Positions 1 through 10,667 of a DNA stretch of 34,144 bases are shown piece after piece. The stretch lies in assembly GCF_002111585.1 (NCBI RefSeq), contig NZ_LUTP01000033.1, positions 1 through 34,144 on the forward strand. The letters are read 5' to 3'. The notes under the pieces are model-generated. The model worked only from the letters and a program-made list of their open reading frames with translations, was not told where the DNA came from and searched no databases. The position numbers and the translations under genes are program-made. This DNA comes from Lonsdalea iberica (GTDB lineage Bacteria; Pseudomonadota; Gammaproteobacteria; Enterobacterales; Enterobacteriaceae). The stretch's first letter is position 1, and each line of letters starts with the position of its first letter.

Positions 1-432
1 CAGTCTCGGCAACATGGCTGGGGAGATGCAAATAAAGCCAATTGGTTTACTTTTCTTATAAATTTCCTGAGTGAGTATTTTTAATTCTTCATCGACCTGG
101 CACTCGCTTCCACGGGTCGCAAAATCGCTTAAATTTTTCGCCGCGCCGAAACCTCCGGGAACAATCAGCGCATCGAGCTGGTCCGCGTCAGCCGCGGAAA
201 GAGGCTGGATTTTTCCACGTGCGATCCGGGCTGATTCCGCAAGGACATTACGCTTTTCGTCAGTCACTTGGCCGCTAACATGGTTCACGACATGCCGCTG
301 ATCTTTGTCCGGCGCAAAGCAGATTGCTTCGGCTCCAGCACGGTCTATTGCAAGTAGAGTCAAAACCGCTTCGTGGATTTCTGAACCATCGTAAACACCA
401 CATCCGCAGAGTACGACACCGACTTTTTTCAT
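1..432 (-). CDS. elbB: ElbB, DJ-1/PfpI-like glyoxalase (partial, 3' end outside window)
   Basis: The reverse strand reads MKKVGVVLCGCGVYDGSEIHE onward for 144 codons without a stop and then leaves the window, so about two thirds of the roughly 217-residue family length is present. The sequence follows E. coli ElbB closely, including VPGGFGAAKNLSDFA near residues 91-104 and the nucleophile-elbow cysteine C135 in FICISPAML, as expected for the DJ-1/PfpI glutamine-amidotransferase-like fold. E. coli ElbB has glyoxalase activity in vitro and was once linked to isoprenoid synthesis; its physiological role is unsettled. Two adjacent ATGs exist (435 and 432). The second is chosen because the protein then starts MKKV like E. 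coli and lies 8 nt after GAGG. It lies downstream of arcB on the same strand, as in E. coli, but the arcB-elbB gap holds ArcZ on the opposite strand. Confidence 0.93.
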   Translation of the reverse strand, partial: MKKVGVVLCGCGVYDGSEIHEAVLTLLAIDRAGAEAICFAPDKDQRHVVNHVSGQVTDEKRNVLAESARIARGKIQPLSAADADQLDALIVPGGFGAAKNLSDFATRGSECQVDEELKILTQEIYKKSKPIGFICISPAMLPRL

Positions 433-554
433 CATTAAGTCCTCATTTCATTACATCAACTAATTGATTTTTTAATTGACAAACACTAATCTACATCACA
501 CATTTTAAGGATACTCGTAACGAGCAACGCCATTTTGTTATGTTGTCAGTTACG

Positions 555-672
555 TGAAATGTATTACTGCACTTGCGAGCTAACAAACCTGAAATCAATA
601 GCAGGTGTACCAGTTTCCCTGGTGTTGGCGCATAATTCGCGCACCCCGGCTTCGGTCGGGGTCATTTTTTTT
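555..672 (+). ncRNA. arcZ: ArcZ Hfq-dependent small RNA
   Basis: The arcB-elbB gap on the plus strand contains the conserved ArcZ core TTTCCCTGGTGTTGGCGCA (614-632), then a CGCGCACCCCGG-type segment and an intrinsic terminator. The terminator stem is ACCCCGGC/GTCGGGGT (643-650/655-662) closed by a UUCG tetraloop, followed by eight Ts (665-672). In E. coli ArcZ is made from exactly this position and orientation, is processed to a 3' fragment of about 56 nt that carries the seed, activates rpoS and represses many mRNAs and arcB. The 3' end is well fixed by the terminator. The 5' end is not: it lies somewhere between about 545 and 575, and no clean promoter could be chosen. The terminator overlaps the arcB stop codon (662-664) in antisense. 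Confidence 0.9.
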
Positions 673-3007
673 CCGCCTGATCAACCCACGCTTTCAACAC
701 GTCAACATCATGACGCCAATCTTGTTTCAACTCATCAATCCATTCATGCACATTGTCCCACCATGCAGGCAACGTCGTAGTTTGAATCTGTTGCGCCACC
801 TGCTGCAGATGCCGTAACCCGACAGAACCTGCCGCGCCTTTGATTTTGTGACCTTCCTCCGCAATGCCCTTCTGGTCGCGCGCCGTCATGTTGGACTCCA
901 GCACCGCCAGATAACTCGGCATCATCTGCTCAAACATCTCCAGGCTCTGGTGAATCAGCGAGGGGCCAACCAAATCCAGATACTGCTGCAACATGGCGAC
1001 GTCCAGCATCGATTCAGCTGCGGAGGCATCGACCGTTCCATCGGCGGTAGCCTCCGGCTCGCTATTTTCGGGAGTATCCCAATACTGTTTGATGATCGCC
1101 GTAAGCGCGGGAACCGCCAGCGGTTTGCTCAGCACGTCGTCCATGCCCGCATCCAGATAGTCTTTTTTGTCTTTCAGTACGTTGGCGGTTAGCGCCACCA
1201 GCGGCGGCAACGTTTGCTGACCGTAACGGGCGCGCAGCTCTCTCGCCACATCCAACCCGGTCATATCCGGCAATTGGATATCCAGCAGCACCAGATCGAA
1301 CTCGTCAGGGTCGAACATCGCCAGCGCTTCCCGACCGGTCATCGCCACGTCGACGCTGCTGCCCAGTTTCTCCAGCACCGAGCGCGCGACGACGACATTC
1401 AGTTCGATATCTTCCACCAGCAGTACATGCAATGCCGGCAACGGCAGCGTTTCATCGCCGTTCTCATTCGTTGCCGCCTCTTCCACAATCGGCGCGGACA
1501 CCGTCAGCGTGAAGCGGGAGCCTTCGCCCAATTTGCTGGCGACCTGGATGTCACCGCCCATGTTTTGCGCGAGCCGCTTGGAAACGGCCAGACCAATGCC
1601 GGTGCCGGTTGCCGGTTTACCGCCGTTCTGGTCCTTGACCTGGTAATACATAGAAAAGATTTTTTCGAGCTCGTCATTCGGTATACCCATGCCCGAATCC
1701 GCGACCTCGAAACGCAAAACGTCGTGCTGATCGTGCCCAACGCGGATCACAACCTTACCCTTCTGGGTAAATTTCACGGCGTTGCTCAGTAGGTTCCACA
1801 GAATCTGCCGCAGACGCGTGCCATCGGTGATGAGGCTTTTCGGCAGCGGCTGTTCGAGAACCATTTCCAGCTGCAAACCCTTAGGTTCGGCCAGAAGGCC
1901 GCCCAGATTTTCCAGGTCGGCGACGAATCCAATGAAATCCACCGGCTGGTTATCCAGTTGGACCTTACGACGCTCCTGTTTGTCCATTTCGATGACGTCG
2001 TTGAAGATATTGCCGAGGGTGATAGCGCTGACGTGAATGGTTTTGAGGTATTTCCGCTGCTCCGCATCCAGATGGGTGTCGAGCAGAATGCGGCTAAGAC
2101 CGACAATGCCGTTAAGCGGCGTACGAAGCTCGTGGCTGATCGTTGAGATGAAGGTCGTCTTCTCCCTACTGGCCTTCTCTAACGCGTCCTGGTAGCGCTT
2201 ACGTTCCGTTATATCGCGGCCAAAACCCATCAGCCCATGTCGCTTGCCCTGTCGATCGTAAAACGGCACCTTGCGCAACTCGAAACAGGATTTGCGGCCG
2301 TCCGGGTACACCAGCCACTGTTCATAGGTCAGAGACACGTTGTGGCGAAACACTTTCTCGTCCGTCTCGACGACTTTGGCCGCAATATCCTGTGGATAGA
2401 CATCGAAGGGCGTCAGGCCGATCATTTGCTTCTGGCTCTTGCCCAACAGTAGCTCCATCGCGCGGTTGCAGCCGGAAAACGCTTTATTTTCGTTGCGGTA
2501 GTAAACCAGATCCGGCGACGCATCAAGGAACGAGCGCAACAGCGCCGACTGCTGCTCCAGCTCCACCTGCGCCTGTTCGCGCCGCGCCATTTCCTCGCGC
2601 AGTTTGCTGAGCATCTCAAGGCGCGACTTTTCGGCCTTGATGCGGTCGGTGATTTCCTGATTGAGCTGAGCGATGTTGTTTTGCAGCTTCGCGTTCAGAT
2701 CCTGATCGCGATGCCGCATCACCTCTAATTTGGCCACCAAACGCGACAGGCGCTGTCGAGACTCTTCAAGCTGCTCAACCACTACCGACAGGAAATAAAC
2801 TGCCCAGGGCGTGATTAGAAGCCCAAAAAAGATGGATCGCACCACGTCGATGCGTTCGACCTGACCGCTGAGCAGCATGGTCACCGCCATCTGGACCACC
2901 AGCGCCAACAGCACCAACGCGGAAGCCAGTAGAATGGAAAAGCGAACCAGCCCAAGTCTTACCATTAAATCAACGTAATACTGGGCTAACAGCCGGATTT
3001 GCTTCAT
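662..3007 (-). CDS. arcB: ArcB, tripartite redox sensor histidine kinase
   Basis: ArcB is the membrane kinase that senses the quinone pool and phosphorylates ArcA under low oxygen. The 781-residue product (E. coli 778) shows two N-terminal membrane segments (about 22-47 and 57-77), a coiled-coil linker (about 78-155), a PAS domain (about 155-270), a HisKA/HATPase core with H292 in ISHELRTPLNG and a GTGIGLAVSK ATP-lid motif, a receiver domain with D576 in LVLLDIQLPD, and an Hpt domain with H720 in GHKIKGAAGSVG. The redox-active cysteines known from E. coli, C180 and C241, are both present at the same residue numbers. RBS AAGGA stands before ATG, with a TATGAT -10-like box upstream. The stop codon overlaps the ArcZ terminator on the other strand. 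The gene is intact. Confidence 0.98.
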   Translation of the reverse strand: MKQIRLLAQYYVDLMVRLGLVRFSILLASALVLLALVVQMAVTMLLSGQVERIDVVRSIFFGLLITPWAVYFLSVVVEQLEESRQRLSRLVAKLEVMRHRDQDLNAKLQNNIAQLNQEITDRIKAEKSRLEMLSKLREEMARREQAQVELEQQSALLRSFLDASPDLVYYRNENKAFSGCNRAMELLLGKSQKQMIGLTPFDVYPQDIAAKVVETDEKVFRHNVSLTYEQWLVYPDGRKSCFELRKVPFYDRQGKRHGLMGFGRDITERKRYQDALEKASREKTTFISTISHELRTPLNGIVGLSRILLDTHLDAEQRKYLKTIHVSAITLGNIFNDVIEMDKQERRKVQLDNQPVDFIGFVADLENLGGLLAEPKGLQLEMVLEQPLPKSLITDGTRLRQILWNLLSNAVKFTQKGKVVIRVGHDQHDVLRFEVADSGMGIPNDELEKIFSMYYQVKDQNGGKPATGTGIGLAVSKRLAQNMGGDIQVASKLGEGSRFTLTVSAPIVEEAATNENGDETLPLPALHVLLVEDIELNVVVARSVLEKLGSSVDVAMTGREALAMFDPDEFDLVLLDIQLPDMTGLDVARELRARYGQQTLPPLVALTANVLKDKKDYLDAGMDDVLSKPLAVPALTAIIKQYWDTPENSEPEATADGTVDASAAESMLDVAMLQQYLDLVGPSLIHQSLEMFEQMMPSYLAVLESNMTARDQKGIAEEGHKIKGAAGSVGLRHLQQVAQQIQTTTLPAWWDNVHEWIDELKQDWRHDVDVLKAWVDQAEKK

Positions 3008-3099
3008 AGAATTTTTCCTTCATCGAGATCCCGCAAATCATACCGTAAAAGTCATGATGCGCGGGAAATGAGCAGAGGATTTAAAAACGAGGTGTAGCG

Positions 3100-4029
3100 T
3101 CAGGCGGGAACAAAACGAAAGGCGTCGCCCAGAGCGGAACCCTGAACGCCATACTGCGACAGATAGCGGTCGATCTCCACCATACCGGTCCAGCGATTTT
3201 CACACCACAGGGGGGCCAGCAAGGTCGGTCGACGGGCGCTGGCGGAGATGCGGTGAAAGACCACGTTCGCAGGCGTATGGCGGATCATTTCACCGGCCGT
3301 TTCCACGTACTGCGCCAGCGGCAGTTCCGGCAATCGTCCCGCACGCCAGGCCTTGCCCATGATGCTGCCGTCAACGATATGCAGCGGGTGCAGTTTCAAA
3401 CCGTCGACGCCTGCGTCAACCACGCGGCGCAGGGTGGACAAGCAACTCTTCTCGTCCTCGCCCGGTAGGCCGACAATCAGGTGTGTGCAAACGTTGAGGC
3501 CGCGTTCTCTGGCGCGGCGCGTCGTCTGCTGATAGCAGTCAAAAGTATGACCGCGGTTAATGCGGTGTAATGTCTTGTCGTTGGCCGTTTGCAGGCCCAA
3601 CTCCAGCCAGACCTCGTAACCCTGCTGGCGATACTCTGACAGCAGATCCAGCACGGCGTCCGGAACGCAGTCAGGCCGGGTGCCCACGCACAAGCCCACC
3701 ATATCGGCTTGTGCCAGTGCCTCGCGATACATTGACGCCAGAACCTGTACCTCGGCATAAGTGCTGGTGTAGGCCTGGAAATAGGCCAGATAGCGCTTGG
3801 CCCGGTTGACTTTACCGGCCTGAGCGGACAGCTGCTCGGCGATGCTGCGCTGTTGCATCTGTTCGTCGGCGAACGAAGCCACATTGCAAAATGTGCAGCC
3901 TCCCCGACCTAATGTGCCGTCGCGATTTGGGCAATTAAAACCGCCATGCAGAGTCAACTTGTGAATTTTCTCGCCATAACGACGCTGGAGATCGCCGCCA
4001 AACATGTTGATTAATCTTTGTAATTGCAT
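3100..4029 (-). CDS. yhcC: YhcC, radical SAM protein of unknown substrate
   Basis: The product has 309 residues, the same length as E. coli YhcC. The radical SAM iron-sulfur cluster motif is visible as C33, C45 and C48 in CPNRDGTLGRGGCTFC. This is the wide-spaced variant typical of the family (TIGR01212), which resembles the Elp3 radical SAM domain. Other conserved blocks are VGTRPDCVPDAVLDLL, ELGLQTANDKTLHRINRGH and the C-terminal SASARRPTLLAPLWCENRW. The reaction is not known, and no partner is implied beyond the conserved yhcC/arcB neighbourhood. The start is MQLQRL, as in E. coli, behind a very purine-rich RBS (GGAGGAGGAGAG). A short stem CCTCC/GGAGG (4044-4056) could cover part of that RBS. 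Confidence 0.95.
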   Translation of the reverse strand: MQLQRLINMFGGDLQRRYGEKIHKLTLHGGFNCPNRDGTLGRGGCTFCNVASFADEQMQQRSIAEQLSAQAGKVNRAKRYLAYFQAYTSTYAEVQVLASMYREALAQADMVGLCVGTRPDCVPDAVLDLLSEYRQQGYEVWLELGLQTANDKTLHRINRGHTFDCYQQTTRRARERGLNVCTHLIVGLPGEDEKSCLSTLRRVVDAGVDGLKLHPLHIVDGSIMGKAWRAGRLPELPLAQYVETAGEMIRHTPANVVFHRISASARRPTLLAPLWCENRWTGMVEIDRYLSQYGVQGSALGDAFRFVPA

Positions 4030-4714
4030 ATTCTGACTCTCCTCCTCCGCGGGAGGTGCAGCCTACCGTTTCCTCACTCAGCCTGCGATGACGCCGATCA
4101 AGTCCTCCTCCCTACCCCAACCTGAATAACTATTCTTTTTCTGTGCAAATAAATTCACAAATAGCTTGATTAATTTTGCTAATCACCTGCTTGTGTCGCA
4201 TTAGAAATTGACCAGAGATAAAAAAACAGTGGCATGAGTTAAAAAACGGAAAGCTACCAGAATAAGATGCCATCAAGTCGAGATATCGCAGCACGTCGGG
4301 ACAGCAATCCGGCTTTCTTACAGTGATACAACTCACATTTCATCCGGACTCCGCATAGATACAATGTCTTCTTTTTATTGATAAAATCCTTATTTATCAT
4401 AATCATAAGTAAATATTATCCTTGAAATACCGATTTATGTAGGGGATTTGACCTGAACAGGGTTTCTCGCTAATTTGGGAAATGGCTGGAAGCTTTCCTG
4501 ACGAGACTACGACTCGTCATATTTATGCAGTAACAAGAAGACTCCCTCATCAAGCACGTCATCACCCCTTGTGAGACCGTCACGAGAGTCCGGAAATAGA
4601 GAGCGACATTTTCCGCTGAGATATTCACTCTTAGCGAGGTGTCGCTCGCGGTAAAGTCGCCTGCATTAGGTTGGCGATGAGGCAGTCATACAGAGCCCGG
4701 GGAGGTTCATTCAT
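4030..4714. promoter_or_regulatory. 685-bp divergent yhcC/gltB regulatory region with structured gltB leader
   Basis: No credible gene lies here. The middle (about 4340-4440) is AT-rich and is the likely promoter zone; in E. coli the gltBD promoter is controlled by Lrp and IHF, but no exact site is claimed here. The last 220 bp before gltB fold into several hairpins that are readable by eye: TGACGAG/CTCGTCA (4499-4505/4513-4519), GTGA/TCAC (4571-4574/4580-4583), and a nested pair with outer stem GAGCGACA/TGTCGCTC (4601-4608/4640-4647) and inner stem CGCTGAGA/TCTTAGCG (4614-4621/4629-4636, one G-U). The gltB RBS, GGGGAGG, lies at about 4699-4705. No T tract follows the hairpins, so they are not plain terminators. 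Confidence 0.6.
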
Positions 4715-7700
4715 ATGTTGTACGATGCATCCCAAGAAAAAGACAACTGTGGCTTCGGACTAATCGCCCATATAGAAGGTGAGCCAAGCCATAAGGTCGT
4801 GCGTACCGCCATTCACGCACTGGCCCGTATGCAGCACCGTGGCGCGATCCTTGCCGACGGCAAGACCGGCGACGGCTGCGGCCTGTTACTTCAGAAACCC
4901 GATCGTTTTTTCCGCCTGGTCGCGGAAGAGCGTGGCTGGCGGCTGGCGAAAAATTACTCCGTCGGCATGATGTTCCTCAGCCAGGACGAAGCGGTCGCCA
5001 AAGCGACCCGCCGAATTGTGGAAGAAGAGCTGCAGAACGAGACGCTGTCCGTTCTGGGCTGGCGCGAAGTGCCGACCAATCCGGATGTTCTGGGTGAAAT
5101 CGCCCTCTCCTCCCTTCCGCGTATCGAACAGATTTTTGTTAACGCGCCTGCCGGCTGGCGCCAGCGCGATATGGAGCGACGCCTGTTCATGGCCCGTCGC
5201 CGCATTGAAAAACGCGTGCAGGATAAAGATTTCTACGTGTGCAGCTTCTCCAACCTGGTGACAATCTATAAAGGTCTGTGCATGCCGGCGGATCTGCCGC
5301 GCTTCTATCTCGACCTGGCCGATCTTCGTCTGGAATCCGCTATTTGCCTGTTCCATCAGCGTTTTTCGACCAATACCGTGCCACGCTGGCCGCTGGCGCA
5401 ACCCTTCCGTTATCTGGCTCACAACGGCGAAATCAACACCATCGCCGGCAACCGCCAGTGGGCGCGCGCGCGTGCTTACAAATTCAAAACGCCGCTGATC
5501 CCGGATCTACGTGACGCCGCGCCGTTCGTCAATGAAACCGGTTCGGACTCAAGCTCGCTCGATAACATGTTGGAGCTGTTCCTGGCCGGGGGTATGGACA
5601 TCGTGCGCGCCATGCGCCTGCTGGTCCCGCCCGCCTGGCAAAACAACCCGGATATGGATCCTGAGCTGCGCGCGTTCTTCGACTTCAACTCCATGCACAT
5701 GGAGCCGTGGGATGGTCCGGCGGGGGTGGTATTGTCCGACGGCCGCTACGCCGCCTGTAACCTTGATCGTAACGGGCTGCGTCCGGCGCGCTACGTCATC
5801 ACGACCGATAAGCTGATCACCTGCGCTTCCGAAGTAGGGATCTGGGACTACCAGCCGGATGAAGTGGTGGAAAAAGGCCGCGTCGGTCCCGGCGAACTGA
5901 TGGTGATCGACACGCAGGAAGGACGCATCCTTCACTCCGGCGAAACCGACAACGACCTGAAGAGTCGTCATCCTTACAAAGAGTGGATGGAGAGAAACGT
6001 CAAACGCCTGGTGCCGTTCGAAGAGATGCCGGACGATCTGGTCGGACAGCGCGATATGGACGACGTGCAGCTTGAGGCCTATCAGAAGCAGTTCGGCTAC
6101 AGCAACGAAGAACTGGACCAGATCCTGCGCGTGCTCGGCGAGAACGGCCAGGAAGCAACCGGCTCGATGGGCGACGACACGCCGTTTGCGGTGCTGTCCA
6201 GCCGTCCCCGCATCGTCTATGACTACTTCCGCCAGCAATTCGCGCAGGTCACCAACCCGCCGATCGATCCGCTGCGGGAAGCCCATGTGATGTCGCTCGC
6301 CACCTGTATCGGCCGTGAAATGAACGTCTTCAGCGAAGCGGAAGGACAGGCCTATCGCCTAAGCTTTAAATCGCCCATTTTGCTCTACTCCGATTTCAAT
6401 CAGCTGATCCATCAGGATCAGGAGCACTACCGCGCCGACCAGATTGACCTCACTTTCGATCCAGAGCACCAGACGCTGCAGGAAACGATTGAGAAACTGT
6501 GTGACGAGGCAGAAAGCAAAGTGCGCGACGGCACCGTGTTACTGGTACTGACCGACCGAGCGATCGCCAAAGATCGCTTGCCGGTGCCCGCCCCTATGGC
6601 TGTGGGAGCGATTCACAGCCGTCTGGTCGAACAGAGTCTGCGCTGTGACGCCAACATCATCGTTGAAACGGCGAGCGCCCGCGATCCGCACCATTTCGCC
6701 GTGTTGCTCGGCTTTGGCGCGACCGCGATTTACCCCTATCTGGCGTACGAAACGCTGGCCCGCATGGTGGACAACCGCACCATCGATAAAGCGCGCCGCG
6801 TTGTGATGCTGAACTACCGTAACGGTATCAACAAAGGCCTGTACAAGATCATGTCCAAAATGGGCATTTCCAGCGTGGCATCTTACCGCTGCTCAAGGCT
6901 GTTTGAAGCGGTCGGCCTGCATGAAGACATTACCCGCAGCTGTTTCCCTGGCGTAGTGAGCCGCATAGGCGGCGCCAACTTCAGCGACTTCGAGCAAGAT
7001 CTGCGGAATCTGGCTAAGCGCGCGTGGCTGAAACGCCAGCCGCTTGAACACGGCGGCCTGCTGAAATTCATTTATAACGGCGAATATCACGCCTATAACC
7101 CGGACGTCGTAACAACGCTGCAAACGGCGGTCCAGAGCGGCGAATACGGCGACTATCTGCATTACGCCAAGCGGGTCAACGAACGTCCGGCGGCGACGCT
7201 ACGCGACCTGCTGGCGCTGAAGCCGCAGGAGAAAAGCACGGCCATCGATCTCGATCAGGTAGAACCAGCATCAGCGCTGTTTAAACGCTTCGACACCGCC
7301 GCGATGTCCATCGGCGCGCTCAGTCCGGAAGCGCACGAGTCGCTGGCTGAGGCCATGAACACGCTGGGCGGCTACTCCAACTCCGGCGAAGGCGGAGAAG
7401 ACCCGGCGCGTTATCGCACCAATAAAGTGTCGCGCATCAAACAGGTGGCCTCTGGCCGCTTCGGCGTTACCCCGGCCTACCTGGTCAACGCCGACGTGAT
7501 TCAGATTAAGGTGGCTCAGGGCGCGAAACCGGGCGAAGGCGGTCAGTTGCCGGGCGACAAGGTGACGCCTTACATCGCCAGATTGCGTTATTCCGTCCCC
7601 GGCGTAACGCTGATTTCGCCGCCGCCGCATCATGATATCTACTCTATCGAAGATCTGGCGCAGCTGATCTTCGACCTGAAACAGATCAATCCGACAGCGA

Positions 7701-9178
7701 TGATTTCGGTGAAACTCGTTTCCGAGCCCGGCGTGGGCACTATCGCCACCGGCGTCGCGAAAGCCTATGCCGACCTCATTACCATCGCCGGCTATGACGG
7801 CGGCACCGGCGCCAGCCCGCTGACCTCCGTGAAGTATGCGGGCTGCCCGTGGGAGCTCGGTCTGGTCGAAACGCAGCAGGCGCTGGTGGCGAACGGTCTG
7901 CGTCACAAAATCCGCCTGCAGGTGGATGGCGGACTCAAAACCGGGCTGGATATTATCAAGGCCGCGATCCTGGGGGCGGAAAGCTTCGGCTTCGGCACCG
8001 GACCGATGGTCGCGCTCGGCTGTAAATACCTGCGGATCTGCCACCTGAACAACTGCGCTACCGGCGTGGCCACGCAGGACGACAAGCTGCGCCGCGACCA
8101 CTATCACGGTCTGCCGGAACGCGTGATCAACTATTTCCATTTCATCGCGCGGGAAACCCGTGAGCTGATGGCCGAACTGGGCGTCAGCCAATTGGTGGAC
8201 CTGATTGGCCGTACCGACCTGCTGACGGAGCTGGACGGGTTTACCGCCAAGCAGAATAAACTGGATCTGGCGCCGCTGTTAAAGACAGCAACGCCGCATC
8301 CGGGCAAAGCGCTTTACTGTACCGAAAACAACCCGCCATTCGACAAAGGCGTGTTGAACAAGGCACTGCATGAGCAAGCCGAGCCTTACGTCGAAGCCAA
8401 ACAGAGTAAGACGCTGTACTTCGACATTCGCAACACTGACCGCTCCGTCGGCGCCACGCTCTCGGGGGCTATCGCTGAAAAATATGGCGATCAGGGACTG
8501 GCCAGCGATCCGATCAAAGCCTACTTCACCGGCACCGCGGGCCAGAGCTTCGGCGTCTGGAACGCGGGCGGCGTGGAGCTGACGCTGACCGGGGACGCCA
8601 ACGACTATGTCGGTAAAGGTATGGCGGGAGGCATGATTGCCGTCCGTCCGCCTGTCGGCTCCGCCTTCCGCAGCCATGAAGCCAGCATCATTGGCAACAC
8701 CTGCCTTTATGGCGCCACCGGAGGCAAGCTGTTTGCCGCCGGACGCGCGGGGGAACGTTTCGCCGTGCGTAACTCCGGGGCCATTACCGTGGTGGAAGGG
8801 ATCGGCGACAACGGCTGTGAATATATGACCGGCGGTATCGTCTGTATTCTGGGACGCACCGGCGTGAACTTCGGCGCCGGGATGACCGGCGGGTTCGCCT
8901 ACGTGCTGGATGAAGACGGTGAGTTCCGTAAGCGCGTTAACCCAGAGCTGGTCGAAGTCCTGAATGTCGATAGCCTGGCGATCCACGAAGAACATCTGCG
9001 CGGCATGATCACCGAACATGTTCAGCACACCGGCTCATCACGCGGCGAAGAAATCCTCGCCAACTGGCCGGTATGGGCGGCGAAGTTTGCACTGGTGAAA
9101 CCCAAGTCCAGCGATGTGCAGGCGCTGTTAGGTCATCGTAGTCGTTCCGCAGCCGAGCTGCGGGTTCTGGCGCAGTAA
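4715..9178 (+). CDS. gltB: Glutamate synthase (NADPH) large subunit
   Basis: GltB hydrolyses glutamine in its N-terminal amidotransferase domain, channels the ammonia about 30 angstroms, and forms glutamate from 2-oxoglutarate at the FMN site. The product has 1487 residues (E. coli 1486). The catalytic cysteine is C12, exposed after removal of an 11-residue propeptide (MLYDASQEKDN). The central and FMN-binding domains follow, with the motifs GEGGQLPGDKVTPYIA and GYDGGTGASPL. The 3Fe-4S cysteines are C1103, C1109 and C1114 in CKYLRICHLNNC. The C-terminal beta-helix domain carries the GXXGG repeats (about 1250-1450). RBS GGGGAGG stands before ATG. The gene is co-transcribed with gltD, 9 bp downstream. 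It is intact, with strong GC-rich codon usage that creates many long antisense shadow frames. Confidence 0.99.
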   Translation: MLYDASQEKDNCGFGLIAHIEGEPSHKVVRTAIHALARMQHRGAILADGKTGDGCGLLLQKPDRFFRLVAEERGWRLAKNYSVGMMFLSQDEAVAKATRRIVEEELQNETLSVLGWREVPTNPDVLGEIALSSLPRIEQIFVNAPAGWRQRDMERRLFMARRRIEKRVQDKDFYVCSFSNLVTIYKGLCMPADLPRFYLDLADLRLESAICLFHQRFSTNTVPRWPLAQPFRYLAHNGEINTIAGNRQWARARAYKFKTPLIPDLRDAAPFVNETGSDSSSLDNMLELFLAGGMDIVRAMRLLVPPAWQNNPDMDPELRAFFDFNSMHMEPWDGPAGVVLSDGRYAACNLDRNGLRPARYVITTDKLITCASEVGIWDYQPDEVVEKGRVGPGELMVIDTQEGRILHSGETDNDLKSRHPYKEWMERNVKRLVPFEEMPDDLVGQRDMDDVQLEAYQKQFGYSNEELDQILRVLGENGQEATGSMGDDTPFAVLSSRPRIVYDYFRQQFAQVTNPPIDPLREAHVMSLATCIGREMNVFSEAEGQAYRLSFKSPILLYSDFNQLIHQDQEHYRADQIDLTFDPEHQTLQETIEKLCDEAESKVRDGTVLLVLTDRAIAKDRLPVPAPMAVGAIHSRLVEQSLRCDANIIVETASARDPHHFAVLLGFGATAIYPYLAYETLARMVDNRTIDKARRVVMLNYRNGINKGLYKIMSKMGISSVASYRCSRLFEAVGLHEDITRSCFPGVVSRIGGANFSDFEQDLRNLAKRAWLKRQPLEHGGLLKFIYNGEYHAYNPDVVTTLQTAVQSGEYGDYLHYAKRVNERPAATLRDLLALKPQEKSTAIDLDQVEPASALFKRFDTAAMSIGALSPEAHESLAEAMNTLGGYSNSGEGGEDPARYRTNKVSRIKQVASGRFGVTPAYLVNADVIQIKVAQGAKPGEGGQLPGDKVTPYIARLRYSVPGVTLISPPPHHDIYSIEDLAQLIFDLKQINPTAMISVKLVSEPGVGTIATGVAKAYADLITIAGYDGGTGASPLTSVKYAGCPWELGLVETQQALVANGLRHKIRLQVDGGLKTGLDIIKAAILGAESFGFGTGPMVALGCKYLRICHLNNCATGVATQDDKLRRDHYHGLPERVINYFHFIARETRELMAELGVSQLVDLIGRTDLLTELDGFTAKQNKLDLAPLLKTATPHPGKALYCTENNPPFDKGVLNKALHEQAEPYVEAKQSKTLYFDIRNTDRSVGATLSGAIAEKYGDQGLASDPIKAYFTGTAGQSFGVWNAGGVELTLTGDANDYVGKGMAGGMIAVRPPVGSAFRSHEASIIGNTCLYGATGGKLFAAGRAGERFAVRNSGAITVVEGIGDNGCEYMTGGIVCILGRTGVNFGAGMTGGFAYVLDEDGEFRKRVNPELVEVLNVDSLAIHEEHLRGMITEHVQHTGSSRGEEILANWPVWAAKFALVKPKSSDVQALLGHRSRSAAELRVLAQ

Positions 9179-10606
<1,428 letters not shown>

Positions 10607-10626
10607 TTAGCTATCTTTGATAGAGC

Positions 10627-10653
10627 AAGGGCGGCCATCGGGCTGCCCTTTTT
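10627..10653 (+). terminator. Intrinsic terminator of gltBD
   Basis: The stem AAGGGCGGCC/GGCTGCCCTT (10627-10636/10641-10650) pairs over all ten positions with a single G-U, has an ATCG loop, and runs directly into five Ts (10649-10653). It lies 20 bp after the gltD stop and also separates gltD from the convergent GFA-family gene. Confidence 0.9.
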
Positions 10654-10667
10654 ACTGGCGGGTCAGG

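Noticed and set aside
71-301. Plus-strand 76-codon frame opposite elbB
   Set aside because: Shadow of the conserved elbB gene; no homology or RBS.
535-780. Plus-strand 81-codon frame over ArcZ and the arcB 3' end
   Set aside because: The sequence is accounted for by ArcZ and antisense arcB; the frame has no RBS and runs through the ArcZ terminator.
4130-4336. A 68-codon minus-strand open frame in the gltB upstream region
   Set aside because: No recognisable homology, no RBS, and it lies across the regulatory region; more likely chance.
7271-8191. Long antisense frames inside gltB (up to 306 codons) and inside degQ (323 codons at 15819-16790) and murA (373 codons at 18529-19650)
   Set aside because: They mirror GC-rich codon periodicity of genuine conserved genes; their translations are low-complexity and unlike known proteins.
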